Source: Methanosphaera sp. (GTDB taxonomy: Archaea > Methanobacteriota > Methanobacteria > Methanobacteriales > Methanobacteriaceae). Taken from it: 30,706 nt of DNA. Positions within the stretch are counted from its first letter, which is position 1; each line of letters opens with the position of its first letter. The notes under the pieces were generated by a model. It saw only the letters and a program-made list of their open reading frames with translations, searched no databases and had not been told where the DNA came from. The DNA lies in the NCBI GenBank assembly GCA_021199865.1, contig JAJQHG010000126.1:1-30706 (forward strand), written 5' to 3'. This document shows positions 1 to 9,068 of this stretch, piece by piece. Made by a program: the position numbers and the translations under genes.

Positions 1-106
1 ACATAATATATAATTATAGAAATATTCTAGTTAAATTATATTAATTATAATAGACTAAAATTAATATAATATAAAAGAATTAATATTGAAACTAATTTTT
101 AGTAAA

Positions 107-122
107 TATTAATTATATACAA
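107..122 (+). promoter_or_regulatory. probable TATA box of the HMG-CoA synthase operon
   Basis: The 159 bases before the first gene are almost pure A+T. A TTAATTATATAC element at about 109-120 lies some 40-50 bases before the ATG, which leaves room for a transcript start near 140-145 and a short leader carrying the ribosome binding site GGGTGAT (150-156). Several other AT-rich runs in this leader could also serve, so the assignment is tentative. Nothing else is recognisable in 1-159. Confidence 0.35.
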
Positions 123-159
123 TATTAAGTTAATATCCTATAATAAAAAGGGTGATAAA

Positions 160-1200
160 ATGACAGGAATTGTTGGATATGGAGCACATGTTCCTTCTTA
201 CAGAATAAAAGTAGAAGAAATTGCTAAAGTATGGGGAGATGACCCCGAATCTATATCAAAAGGTTTAGTAGTAAACCAGAAATCTGTACCAGGACCAGAT
301 GAAGACACAGTAACAATAGCAGTAGAAGCAGCAAGACGTGCCCTACTAAGAGCAGAAATTGACCCACAAGATATTGGAGCAATATATGTTGGATCAGAAT
401 CACACCCCTACGCTGTTAAACCAACAGCAACAATAGTTGCAGATGCAATAAGAGCAACACCTGCACTAACAGCCGCAGACCTAGAGTTTGCATGTAAAGC
501 AGGTACTGCTGGTATACAAGCTGCAATGGGATTAGTAAAATCAGGACTAATAAAATATGGATTAGCAATAGGTGCTGATACATCACAAGGAGCACCAGGC
601 GATGCACTAGAATACACTGCATCAGCAGGTGGAGCGGCATTCATAATTGGTGAGGATAACACAATAGCAGACATAGATAACACATGTAGTTTCACAACTG
701 ATACTCCAGATTTCTATAGAAGAGAGGGTCAAACATACCCATCACACGGTGGAAGATTCACTGGCCAGCCAGCCTACTTTAGACATGTTCTAGGAGCAGC
801 AAACATGATGCTAGAGAAGACTAATACAACAGCAGAGGATTATGACTATGCAGTATTCCATCAACCAAACGGTAAATTCTATATTCGTGCAGCTAAATCA
901 TTAGGATTCAGCCAAGAACAGTACCAACAAGGACTACTTACACCAGAAATAGGAAACACTTATTCTGGAGCAACACCACTAGGATTAGCATCTGTACTTG
1001 ACATAGCTAAACCTGGAGATAAAATCTTCGCTGTATCATATGGATCAGGTGCAGGTAGTGATGCATTCACAATAACAGTAAATGACAGAATAGAAGAAGT
1101 AAGAAACAATGCAAGAACATTAGAAGAGATACAACAAAATCTTACCTATGTTGACTATGCAACATATGCTAAATATAAAGGAAAAATAAAAATGGATTAA
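160..1200 (+). CDS. hydroxymethylglutaryl-CoA synthase (archaeal type)
   Basis: This enzyme condenses acetoacetyl-CoA with acetyl-CoA to give HMG-CoA, the second step of the mevalonate route to archaeal isoprenoid lipids. The 346-residue length fits the archaeal family. Visible landmarks of the thiolase fold are the acylated cysteine in the motif FACKAGTAG (Cys112), the probable general-base glutamate in VGSESHPY (Glu80), the histidine in VFHQPNGKF (His234), and a C-terminal SYGSGAGSDAF loop. The start is well placed, because GGTGAT lies 3 bases before the ATG. The acetoacetyl-CoA thiolase follows 44 bases downstream on the same strand. In characterised archaea the two enzymes form a complex that channels acetoacetyl-CoA and is held together by a DUF35 protein. 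No DUF35 gene is seen next to this pair. Confidence 0.95.
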   Translation: MTGIVGYGAHVPSYRIKVEEIAKVWGDDPESISKGLVVNQKSVPGPDEDTVTIAVEAARRALLRAEIDPQDIGAIYVGSESHPYAVKPTATIVADAIRATPALTAADLEFACKAGTAGIQAAMGLVKSGLIKYGLAIGADTSQGAPGDALEYTASAGGAAFIIGEDNTIADIDNTCSFTTDTPDFYRREGQTYPSHGGRFTGQPAYFRHVLGAANMMLEKTNTTAEDYDYAVFHQPNGKFYIRAAKSLGFSQEQYQQGLLTPEIGNTYSGATPLGLASVLDIAKPGDKIFAVSYGSGAGSDAFTITVNDRIEEVRNNARTLEEIQQNLTYVDYATYAKYKGKIKMD

Positions 1201-1244
1201 GCATTGAGTCATGATTAACATAACAAATAAATGGAGGAAATCAT

Positions 1245-2405
1245 ATGAGAGACGTTGCAATAGTAGGAGTATCCCAAACAAAATTTGGAGAACTATGGGA
1301 TAAATCATTTAGAGATCTAGTTGTAGATGCAGGAATGGAAGCTATACATGATGCTAATATGCAGGGTGAAGATATTGAGGCAATGTATATTGGTAACATG
1401 ACTGGTGGACTATTTATTGGACAAGAACATATAGGTTCATTAATAGCTGAACATTCAGGACTAACACCAATACCAGCAACACGTGTAGAAGCAGCATGTG
1501 CATCTGGTGGATTAGCACTAAGACAAGCAGTTATGGCTGTAGCATCAGGATATTATGATAAGGTAATGGCTGCAGGTGTAGAGAAGATGACTGATGTTGA
1601 GGATGCAACACCAGCAATTGCTGCAGCAGCAGACCAGGAATGGGAGGCACAACAAGGAGTAACATTCCCCTCATTATATGCAATGATGGCAAACAGACAC
1701 ATGTATGAGTATGGTACAACACGTGAACAGATCGCTGCATTTGCTGTACAAGGACATGAAAATGGATCACTAAACCCTAAAGCACAATTCCAAAATAAAA
1801 TAAGTGTAGATAAAGTATTAAATGCAACAAAGGTAGCATCACCACTAACAATACTAGATTGTTCACCTGTATCAGATGGTGCAGCAGCAATCATAGTTGT
1901 TCCAGCAGATGAGGCAACAAAATATACTGATAACCCAATATATATAAGAGCATCAACACAGGCATCAGACACATTAAACCTAAGTAGTCGTAAGAGCTTA
2001 ACAAGTATTGAGTCAACAAAGATTGCTTCAAGAAAAGCATATGATATGGCTGGTATAACTCCTAGTGATGTTGATGTTGCAGAGGTACATGACTGTTTCA
2101 GTATCAATGGATTAATAGCTATTGAAGACTTAGGCTTCTTTGAGAAAGGAAAGGGTGGACAAGCAATAGAGGATGGATTAATTGCACGTGATAGTGACAT
2201 AGCAGTAAACCCATCTGGAGGACTAAAAGCTAGAGGACACCCACTTGGTGCTACAGGTATTGCACAGGTAGTAGAACTCACATGGCAGTTACGTGGAGAA
2301 GCAGGTAAAAGACAAGTTGATAATCCAAACTATGGACTAAGTCTAAACATTGGTGGTACTGGTGGAACAGCAGCAGTACACATATTATCAAGGGATAGAA
2401 GCTAA
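1245..2405 (+). CDS. acetyl-CoA C-acetyltransferase (archaeal SCPx-like thiolase)
   Basis: This thiolase makes acetoacetyl-CoA from two acetyl-CoA and feeds the HMG-CoA synthase encoded just upstream. The nucleophile is Cys85 in EAACASGG. Catalytic histidines are His282 in VHDCFS and His332 in GHPLGATG. The last motif reads NIGGTGGT, so the second cysteine found in classical bacterial thiolases (CxG) is absent, as is usual in the archaeal/SCP2-type branch. Length is 386 residues. GGAGG at 1232-1236 sits 8 bases before the ATG. The stop codon lies inside a hairpin that probably ends the two-gene operon. Confidence 0.93.
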   Translation: MRDVAIVGVSQTKFGELWDKSFRDLVVDAGMEAIHDANMQGEDIEAMYIGNMTGGLFIGQEHIGSLIAEHSGLTPIPATRVEAACASGGLALRQAVMAVASGYYDKVMAAGVEKMTDVEDATPAIAAAADQEWEAQQGVTFPSLYAMMANRHMYEYGTTREQIAAFAVQGHENGSLNPKAQFQNKISVDKVLNATKVASPLTILDCSPVSDGAAAIIVVPADEATKYTDNPIYIRASTQASDTLNLSSRKSLTSIESTKIASRKAYDMAGITPSDVDVAEVHDCFSINGLIAIEDLGFFEKGKGGQAIEDGLIARDSDIAVNPSGGLKARGHPLGATGIAQVVELTWQLRGEAGKRQVDNPNYGLSLNIGGTGGTAAVHILSRDRS

Positions 2406-2440
2406 GTTCTATCCATATTAACCCTCTTTTAATAAAACTA
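2393..2440 (+). terminator. hairpin terminator after the thiolase gene
   Basis: GGATAGAA (2393-2400) and TTCTATCC (2407-2414) form a perfect 8-bp stem with a 6-base loop spanning the thiolase stop codon. T-rich stretches follow (CTTTT, then CTATTTTT). The next gene is convergent, so transcription must end here. Confidence 0.55.
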
Positions 2441-2573
2441 TTTTTATTATATTACCTAATTATAGATACTAACTCTTACTAATAAGCTAATTATTCATTG
2501 TTTATCTAAAATTAGTATCTTATCCAAGTATCTCTAGAAAAAGTATAATTGTGGTTTGGAGTTTATTAAATTA

Positions 2574-3077
2574 TTAATCATGGATTTCTATGAATTTATT
2601 CCTATACTCATCAAAACGTTCAAGATATTTATCTAACTCTTTATCATACTCATTAATAACATGTTTTGGTGCTAATAATTCATGTTCATATCCCTCAAAG
2701 AGTAGTAACTTAACCTCTAGTATAGTAAAGAAGTCTGTGGATAATGCTATTGCCAGGTTCAGATAATCATCATTCTCATATATTGGGTCAAGTAATAGAC
2801 ACTCTACCATTTCCCTTGTCTCAATAAAGATAGGATACTCATGTAGTACTAATTTATTGCCATATAGTCTTTCACTAATTACATCATATGAGTCAAGTAT
2901 CGTGTTAATAATATCCATGGTAACAATTGTTGATAATCCCTTCTGTTGTGGACTACCCATCTCCCAAAATGTATCTAGTGTAACATTTTTTAGTGATTCA
3001 AGTAGACTAGTTATTAACTTATTATACTCAGCAATATTACCAAATAATTTATCACTAAAATCCAGGGCTTTATCCAT
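2574..3077 (-). CDS. hypothetical protein, acidic, helical
   Basis: I do not recognise this protein. From the ATG at 3077 it has 167 residues. A TTG 12 bases further upstream is also open, but the ATG has GTGAT 3 bases before it, a strong site for this genome. The sequence is rich in Glu, Asp, Leu and Tyr and looks mostly helical. There is no signal peptide, membrane segment or cysteine motif. A TATA-like ATTATATATCTT (about 3133-3144, reverse strand) lies at a suitable distance upstream, and a hairpin separates it from the thermosome gene. It is therefore probably a single-gene unit, convergent with the thiolase operon. Confidence 0.7.
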   Translation of the reverse strand: MDKALDFSDKLFGNIAEYNKLITSLLESLKNVTLDTFWEMGSPQQKGLSTIVTMDIINTILDSYDVISERLYGNKLVLHEYPIFIETREMVECLLLDPIYENDDYLNLAIALSTDFFTILEVKLLLFEGYEHELLAPKHVINEYDKELDKYLERFDEYRNKFIEIHD

Positions 3078-3170
3078 TATATCACTCAAACTAAAATAGT
3101 ATAATTCTATTATAATTATTTGTCTAAAATAAGATATATAATTTAAAAGTGGTGGCTATTTTATTTTAAA

Positions 3171-3202
3171 AAGGAAGGTTATTAGTAGATAAATCTACTA
3201 AT
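3171..3202 (-). terminator. hairpin terminator after the thermosome gene
   Basis: ATTAGTAGAT and ATCTACTAAT (3181-3202) form a perfect 10-base inverted repeat only 2 bases apart. Read on the reverse strand it is followed by AACCTTCCTTTTT. It lies about 40 bases past the thermosome stop codon and before the promoter of the next gene. Confidence 0.6.
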
Positions 3203-3243
3203 CTTATAGTCTTTATAAGTAATTTAATACGGACTTTCGGAAT

Positions 3244-4869
3244 TTACATCATTCCACCCATTCCGCCCATGTCGCCCATTCCTGCTTGAGCTTGAGCTGC
3301 AGCTGCTCCCTCACTTGAGGATGCAATTACATCATCAATTCTTAAGATCATTTCTGCTGCATCTGCTGCGGATTGGATGGCCTGTTTTTTAACTCTGTGA
3401 GGCTCAATAACTCCAGCTTCCTTCATGTCAGTTACTCCACCCTCAAATACATTTAATCCCATGTATAATGAGTCTTCGTGTGCTGCTCTAAGGTCTACTA
3501 ATGAGTCAATACTGTCTAATCCAGCGTTCTCTGCGAGTGTTCTTGGAACTACTTCTAATGCTTCTGCAAATGCTGTTACAGCTAATTGTTCTCTTCCACT
3601 GATAGTTTCTGCGTAGTCTTTTAATCCTTTTGCAATAGCTACTTCTGGTGCTCCTCCACCAACAACAACTTTACCATCTTCTACTGTGGATGATACTACA
3701 CCTATTGCGTCTTCTACTGCTCTTTCTACTTCTTCAACTATGTGACTGGTTGATCCTCTTAAGAGTAATGTTACAGCCTTAGGGTCTTTACATTCTTTTA
3801 CAAAGATCATGTCGTCTCCAGCTACCTTGTTTTCTTTTACGCTTCCTGCATCTCCAAGGTCTTCTGCTGTTAAGTCTTCTACATTTGTAACGATCTTTGC
3901 ACCAGTTGCTTTTGCGAGTTTCTCCATATCGGATTTTTTAACTCTTCTTGTTGCAAGAATTCCTGCTTTGGATAAGTAGTGTTGTGCTAAGTCATCAATA
4001 CCTTTCTGACAGAATACAACGTTTGCTCCAGCATCTACGAGTTTGTCAACCATTTCCTTGATCATTTCTTCTTCTTGTTCAATGAATGATTGCATTTGTG
4101 TTGGGTCAGTGATTCTTATTTCTGCATCTACTTCTGTTTCTTTTACTTCTATTGCACTGTTAACTAATGCAATCTTTGCTCCTTCTACTTCTGAAGGCAT
4201 ACCAGGGTGTACTTTCTCTTTGTCTACAATTACACCAGATACTAATTCTGAATCATTTATTCCTGCACCATCTTTGGATTCAATCTTTATTTGTTCAGTA
4301 TTTACTTTGTCATCTTCAACTACTTGACTTACTGCATCTACAATTAGTTCTGCTAATGGTTCTCTTGCTTTTTCTGTTCCTTTACCAGTCATTGCAGTCA
4401 TTGCAACTTTTAGTAGTGTGTCTTTGTCTTTTGCATCGATTGCTATGTCATCTAATAATTCGATTGCTTTGGATGCTGCTTGGTTGTAACCTAATGCAAT
4501 GATTGTTGGGTGGATCTCTTGGTCTAATAAGTCTTCGGACTTTTTGAGTAATTCACCAGCAATTATTACAGCTGTGGTTGTTCCGTCTCCAACTTCGTCT
4601 TCTTGGGTTTTTGCTACGTCTACTAACATTTTTGCTGCAGGGTGTTCAATATCCATTTCTTTTAGGATTGTTACACCATCGTTTGTTACAACGATATCTC
4701 CAAGACCGTCTACTAACATTTTGTCCATTCCTTTTGGACCTAGTGTTGTTCTTACGGTTTCTGCTAATACTTTTCCTGCTAAAATATTATTTCTTTGTGC
4801 ATCTCTACCTCTGTTTCTTGTTGTTCCTTCTGGTAGGATGATTAATGGTTGTTGTTGTTGCTGTGCCAT
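3244..4869 (-). CDS. thermosome subunit (group II chaperonin)
   Basis: This is a cytosolic ATP-dependent folding machine of the CCT/TRiC family, which assembles as a double ring. The 541 residues match the family. The equatorial ATP-binding motifs are clear: TLGPKGMDKML (about 42-52) and GDGTTTAV (94-101). GGGAPEVAIA appears near residue 400. The C-terminus is the Gly/Met-rich tail typical of chaperonins, ending in repeated GGM, which projects into the central cavity. The start ATG has GAGGTAAT just upstream. The promoter shows a very good archaeal TATA box with an inverted repeat behind it. Its codons use more G and C than its neighbours, as expected for a highly expressed gene. Only one subunit gene is present in this window, so subunit composition cannot be judged. 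Confidence 0.97.
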   Translation of the reverse strand: MAQQQQQPLIILPEGTTRNRGRDAQRNNILAGKVLAETVRTTLGPKGMDKMLVDGLGDIVVTNDGVTILKEMDIEHPAAKMLVDVAKTQEDEVGDGTTTAVIIAGELLKKSEDLLDQEIHPTIIALGYNQAASKAIELLDDIAIDAKDKDTLLKVAMTAMTGKGTEKAREPLAELIVDAVSQVVEDDKVNTEQIKIESKDGAGINDSELVSGVIVDKEKVHPGMPSEVEGAKIALVNSAIEVKETEVDAEIRITDPTQMQSFIEQEEEMIKEMVDKLVDAGANVVFCQKGIDDLAQHYLSKAGILATRRVKKSDMEKLAKATGAKIVTNVEDLTAEDLGDAGSVKENKVAGDDMIFVKECKDPKAVTLLLRGSTSHIVEEVERAVEDAIGVVSSTVEDGKVVVGGGAPEVAIAKGLKDYAETISGREQLAVTAFAEALEVVPRTLAENAGLDSIDSLVDLRAAHEDSLYMGLNVFEGGVTDMKEAGVIEPHRVKKQAIQSAADAAEMILRIDDVIASSSEGAAAAQAQAGMGDMGGMGGMM

Positions 4870-4995
4870 ATTATTACCTCAATTTATTGTAAATTACTTA
4901 TTTTTATGGGTTCATTCCCGTATTTTTTTAGTATTATATTAATTTCATTAAAATATAATTCTCATAATCAGTTCTATAAGTAACTGTGTTAGATG

Positions 4996-5009
4996 TTATA
5001 TAAATACTT
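4996..5009 (-). promoter_or_regulatory. TATA box (box A) of the thermosome gene
   Basis: On the reverse strand the sequence reads AAGTATTTATATAA, an excellent match to the methanogen box A consensus (AAANNTTTATATA). It lies about 130 bases before the thermosome ATG, implying a leader of roughly 100 bases, unusually long for this window. No other strong TATA element lies closer. Confidence 0.6.
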
Positions 5010-5013
5010 TACT

Positions 5014-5041
5014 CTTTTTTCTGTATAAAACACAGAAAAAG
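5014..5041. promoter_or_regulatory. inverted repeat directly upstream of the thermosome TATA box (possible operator)
   Basis: TTTTTCTGT (5016-5024) and ACAGAAAAA (5032-5040) are perfect 9-base inverted arms around a 7-base spacer, with C and G extending the outer ends. It sits immediately behind the TATA box with respect to thermosome transcription, where archaeal activators or heat-shock regulators could bind. It lacks the T-run that would make it a terminator of the gene to its right. Regulation is inferred from position only. Confidence 0.4.
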
Positions 5042-5127
5042 ATTTTATGTAAATTTGAATCTAAAATAAACATTAACAATAACATCAATAAAAACAGTTT
5101 CACACATAAAATAATAGCCTATAACTA

Positions 5128-5145
5128 CTTAAAAATAAAAAATAG
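5128..5145 (-). terminator. oligo-T terminator after the coiled-coil gene
   Basis: Read on the reverse strand, two T-runs (ATTTTTTATTTTTA) occur 20-40 bases after the stop codon of the coiled-coil gene. Euryarchaeal terminators are typically T-runs without a needed hairpin. Confidence 0.4.
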
Positions 5146-5166
5146 TGGGGGATAAATGTAATATAA

Positions 5167-8100
5167 TTAGTTATTAGGAACTTTTACCCATATTACCCTG
5201 TCACCATCTCTAGCTCTCTGGTAATATCCACGTTTTTCTAGTGCCTTAAGAGTCTTAGCAAAGTTCTCTTTTTCTAACTCAGTAAATCCAAGATTTACTA
5301 GATACTCATATAACTCTGTTGCACTCTTAGCATCAGGAAGTAACTGATAAATCTGTGACTGGAAGCTAGTAAGACCGGATAATGGCTTAGAAATCATCAC
5401 AGTAAAGTTATCTTTGTACTGCTCCATCTCTGACATTCTAACCTCATTTTGACTGATACGTTCATTAAGCTTATCAATCTCCTCAGAATACTTATCACAG
5501 GTTTCCTTATAAGACTCTGCTTTTCTAAGATCAGTCTTTAAGGAAGCTATATCTGTCTCATAATTAGTCTTCATATCAGACTTCTCAACTTCTAATTCAC
5601 GTAGTTGTACTTGAACATCCTTAAGATTCTCGATCTCATTATCCTTATCTTCAAGTAACTTCTTATGATCCTCAATATCTTTATTCTTACGTTCTACAAG
5701 ATCCTTAAATTCCTCTACACGTACTCTCTCTGATCTAACAGATTCAGCCTGTTTATTTAACTCTTCATCCTTACTAGATAATTCCTCTGTAAGATTATTA
5801 ATCTTTTCATCCTTACTTTCTACTTGACTAGTTAGATCATCCATTACTTTAAGTTTATCATTAGACTCATTAAGCTCATTCTTCAAGTCATCAATAACTT
5901 GATCTTTCTGGGTTATAGAGTCATTTAATTCACTTATATCATCATCTTTGAGTTCTAACTTATTCTTAAGTCTATCTTCATTAATTGTGAATTCTTCAAG
6001 TCTGGATGTTAGACTACTTATCTCATCTTCCTTAGACTTAATGATATTTTCGGATTGATTATATTTAGTCTCATTTTCTAAGACATTATTATTTAATGTA
6101 GCAATATCACTATTTAGTGAATTAATCTTCTCATTTAATTCATCAATCTTATAATCCTTTTCTTTTATCTGATAATTAAGCTTCTCAATTTCCTGTTCTT
6201 GGTCTTGTAAATCATGTGTGAAGTCATCTTTTATCTTAAATATTTCATCATCCTTAGCTTTTATCTTATCAGCGATAGATGAATTATTTTCAGATAAGTT
6301 ATCCCTTAACTGCTTAATTGTCTCCTGGGATGTTTGAATATTATCCTTTAGAGACTTTATTTCATCAGACTTCTTAGATAAGTCTTCTTCATGAGTTTTT
6401 ATGAGTTTGTTTAGTTGACTAATCTCAATATCCTTTAATTCAATCTTTTGTGGAATAGATGATATTTTATCCCTATTATCCTGGATTTCCTTCTTAAGAT
6501 TTACTATTTGATCATCACTAGAACGTTTAGTGTTTAATAGTTTATCTTTAAGCTCATTATAATCGGATTCCATTTCCTGAATTGTTTGATTAAGAGTACT
6601 GTTTTCCTGTTCTATTTTATGTATTGATGTATTCTTATCCTCAATTGCCTCTTGTAGATAATTATTTTCACTAACAATCTTCTCGTGATCAGTTGTTATC
6701 TTATTTAGAGCATCTTTTAGTTCATTTACCTGGCTTGATAAAGACTTTTTAACCTTATTATAGTCAAGTTTAAGTTCATCATAGTCAGCATCCTTCTGGT
6801 ATAACTCCTTCTTTGTTTGCTCAAGACTAATAGTTAATTCATCCTTATCTGATGGATCATAGTCTATACTTTCTAGTTTAACCTTAAGATCAGATATCTC
6901 TTCATCCTTCTGACTAATAGTTGACTCTAAATCTTCAATCTTAACATCGGACTCTTCTTTTTCTGTTGTAAGTGATGTTATTACAACATTCTGTTGACTT
7001 TTATCCTCTTTTAGCTGTGTAATTTCACTACTTAGTTCATCATAGTCTTTGCTTATCTGTTCGTATTGTGTTTTGATATTCTGGTATTCTTCATTATCTT
7101 CAATGGAGATTTCAGTTATATCTTCTTCTTGTGTTTGGGACTCTTCTAGTTGTGTTGTTAAGTTACTTATTTGTTCTAGAGCATCATCTAGTTGACTACT
7201 TTTTTCTTGGATATCTTCTTTTAGTGATTCATTCTCACTACTTAGTTGATTAACATCTATGTCTGGTTGACTATCAATTGAATCTTTTAATTTAGTGTTC
7301 TCATTTTCTAATTCAATTAATTTATACTCATTAATCTTATTAGTATCCTCTAATCTTTGATATTGGGCTTTTAAGTCTATTAACTCATTAGATTTCTTTG
7401 TAAAGTCCTCTATAAGTGAACTCATAGATGATGGTACATCACTACTAGTAGTAGTATTCTTTAATTCTTCAATTTCAGCCTCTAGTTGACTAATCTTAGT
7501 AGTATACTCTGATACATCAACATCTTCACTATCACCGTCTGTATCTATATTTGATAGTTGGCTCTCAAGATTAGCTACCTGTAACTCATATGTTTTGATT
7601 GATTCCTCACTACGTGCTAACTCATCATTCTTTTGTGATAATTGAGTATTAATTAGATCTACTTGACTAGTTTTATCATCAAGCTCTGCTTTAAGCTGTG
7701 TGATAGTTTCATCAAGATCTGATGTATTGTTCTCTTCTAGTTGGCTCTGTAATGATGTAATCTCTTCTTTCTGCTTCTTTATTTCCTGATCTTTCTGTGA
7801 TACTTCTCTTGTTAGCTGATTTTTTAGTGTAGGAATCTCTTTTAGTTCTTCACGTTGTCTGTCAATAACACTCTTTAACTGTTTAATTTCTGTTGGAGAT
7901 GTACTCTTTAGTGATTCATTCTCACTTTTTAGTCTCTCAACCTCTATTGCTAACTCTTTTTGAGTATCATTAGGGGTTTCTGTATTTTTAGCTTCAAGAG
8001 TATTAATATCTTCTTTTTGTTTAGAGATAGTTTCCTCTAATTGTGCTATTTTTTCTCTATATTCCTCTAGAATACTGTCACTAGTTTGATCTCCATTAGA

Positions 8101-8400
8101 CTCAATTTCCTTAATTTTTAAGTCCATTTCTTTTAGTTGGGTTTCCCTCTCCTGTAGTTGGAGATCTTTCTCTTTAAGCTGGGTTCTTGAATCATCTAAC
8201 TGGTCATTTAATTCTTTTATTCTGATATTAGCGTTAGATGTATTGTTATTTGTCTGTATTAAAGCATCCTCATAAGCTTTACTAGTGATGATATCCTTGT
8301 TTTCTTCGCTTAATTCTTCTTTGAGAGAGTTTATTTCCTTAAAACAGGATTTTATTAGTTCTCTCATTTCCTCTGTTTCAGCATCTCTTAAAAACGGCAT
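5167..8400 (-). CDS. giant coiled-coil protein with C-terminal winged-helix-like domain
   Basis: I do not recognise a named family. From the ATG at 8400 it has 1077 residues. A GTG 9 bases upstream is open too, but it forms part of the GTGATC ribosome binding site. Nearly all of the first 1000 residues are heptad-like coiled coil rich in Glu, Lys, Asp, Ser and Leu, with recurring phrases such as EISQL, KDDEI and LEESQ. There is no ATP-binding head, signal peptide or membrane segment, so it is not an SMC or Rad50 protein by itself. The last 70 residues are different: a globular segment with helices (SATELYEYLVNLGF, ENFAKTLKALEKRGY) and a basic beta-hairpin (RARDGDRVIWVKV), resembling a winged helix-turn-helix. 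It may be a cytoplasmic scaffold or DNA-tethering rod. It has its own promoter region and sits alone between PAP2 and the thermosome. Confidence 0.85.
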   Translation of the reverse strand: MPFLRDAETEEMRELIKSCFKEINSLKEELSEENKDIITSKAYEDALIQTNNNTSNANIRIKELNDQLDDSRTQLKEKDLQLQERETQLKEMDLKIKEIESNGDQTSDSILEEYREKIAQLEETISKQKEDINTLEAKNTETPNDTQKELAIEVERLKSENESLKSTSPTEIKQLKSVIDRQREELKEIPTLKNQLTREVSQKDQEIKKQKEEITSLQSQLEENNTSDLDETITQLKAELDDKTSQVDLINTQLSQKNDELARSEESIKTYELQVANLESQLSNIDTDGDSEDVDVSEYTTKISQLEAEIEELKNTTTSSDVPSSMSSLIEDFTKKSNELIDLKAQYQRLEDTNKINEYKLIELENENTKLKDSIDSQPDIDVNQLSSENESLKEDIQEKSSQLDDALEQISNLTTQLEESQTQEEDITEISIEDNEEYQNIKTQYEQISKDYDELSSEITQLKEDKSQQNVVITSLTTEKEESDVKIEDLESTISQKDEEISDLKVKLESIDYDPSDKDELTISLEQTKKELYQKDADYDELKLDYNKVKKSLSSQVNELKDALNKITTDHEKIVSENNYLQEAIEDKNTSIHKIEQENSTLNQTIQEMESDYNELKDKLLNTKRSSDDQIVNLKKEIQDNRDKISSIPQKIELKDIEISQLNKLIKTHEEDLSKKSDEIKSLKDNIQTSQETIKQLRDNLSENNSSIADKIKAKDDEIFKIKDDFTHDLQDQEQEIEKLNYQIKEKDYKIDELNEKINSLNSDIATLNNNVLENETKYNQSENIIKSKEDEISSLTSRLEEFTINEDRLKNKLELKDDDISELNDSITQKDQVIDDLKNELNESNDKLKVMDDLTSQVESKDEKINNLTEELSSKDEELNKQAESVRSERVRVEEFKDLVERKNKDIEDHKKLLEDKDNEIENLKDVQVQLRELEVEKSDMKTNYETDIASLKTDLRKAESYKETCDKYSEEIDKLNERISQNEVRMSEMEQYKDNFTVMISKPLSGLTSFQSQIYQLLPDAKSATELYEYLVNLGFTELEKENFAKTLKALEKRGYYQRARDGDRVIWVKVPNN

Positions 8401-8479
8401 AGTGATCACTGATATATATATTTGATTCTTACAACTTTTATAATTTATTATTTATATTATATCTACTCTATACTTCTAA

Positions 8480-9016
8480 TTAAATCCATACTTTTAATTT
8501 AATCCCTATCCTATCAATTAAATACCCACAAATAATGGATATAATCATACCTATTATAAATCCACCAAGAACATCACTAGGATAATGAACACCAAGATAC
8601 ATTCTAGATAATCCTGCAAGTACTGGTAGAATAAAAACTATTTTCCTTCCATAATTTCTATAGAAAACATAGCTAATAGTGGTAGCCGTAGCCGTATGAC
8701 CTGATGGAAATGAAGGATCAGATACACTAGTTAACACATATAATGTATCAAGTACCTCATAGGGTCTAGGACGAAGCACAATATTCTTAACTAATTCTAT
8801 AACCAAGTACACTACTATTAGTGATATAACTAACTCTACTGCAACTTGTCTATGCTTAGGCTTTCTACTAAAAATATAGAATAATATAGCAATAAGTAGG
8901 CCAACACCCATTAAGCCAAAATAGGATATTAGTTGCATAGTATTATCAAGTAACACATTATGAAATGTGGTGTTAATAAATTCTAGTATTGCTACATCTA
9001 ACTGATATAGTGACAT
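8480..9016 (-). CDS. PAP2-family membrane phosphatase
   Basis: This is an integral membrane phosphatase of the type 2 phosphatidic acid phosphatase family, likely acting on a lipid phosphate or polyprenyl pyrophosphate at the outer membrane face. All three signature blocks are present: K-x6-RP (Lys77), PSGH (104-107), and SR-x5-H-x3-D (Ser137, Arg138, His144, Asp148). About five or six hydrophobic segments fit the family, and the length of 178 residues is normal. I chose the ATG at 9016. A TTG 9 bases upstream is open, but the ATG gives the usual short cytoplasmic N-terminus. It follows the asd gene on the same strand after an oligo-T stretch, so it may be separately transcribed. The exact substrate cannot be told from sequence. 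Confidence 0.9.
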   Translation of the reverse strand: MSLYQLDVAILEFINTTFHNVLLDNTMQLISYFGLMGVGLLIAILFYIFSRKPKHRQVAVELVISLIVVYLVIELVKNIVLRPRPYEVLDTLYVLTSVSDPSFPSGHTATATTISYVFYRNYGRKIVFILPVLAGLSRMYLGVHYPSDVLGGFIIGMIISIICGYLIDRIGIKLKVWI

Positions 9017-9036
9017 TTTAAACAAACCATTAATCT

Positions 9037-9050
9037 AAAAAAAAGTAGTG
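9037..9050 (-). terminator. oligo-T terminator after the lysine operon
   Basis: On the reverse strand CACTACTTTTTTTT lies about 20 bases past the asd stop codon. A run of eight T is a typical euryarchaeal terminator. Confidence 0.45.
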
Positions 9051-9068
9051 GAGGTTACTAATATTAAT

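Noticed and set aside
1553..2281. 242-codon reverse-strand open frame inside the thiolase gene
   Set aside because: It is a shadow of a well-supported gene. It has low-complexity Ser/Ala/Pro content, no ribosome binding site and no family match.
4499..4942. 147-codon forward frame across the thermosome start
   Set aside because: It is antisense to a certain gene, with skewed composition and no start signal.
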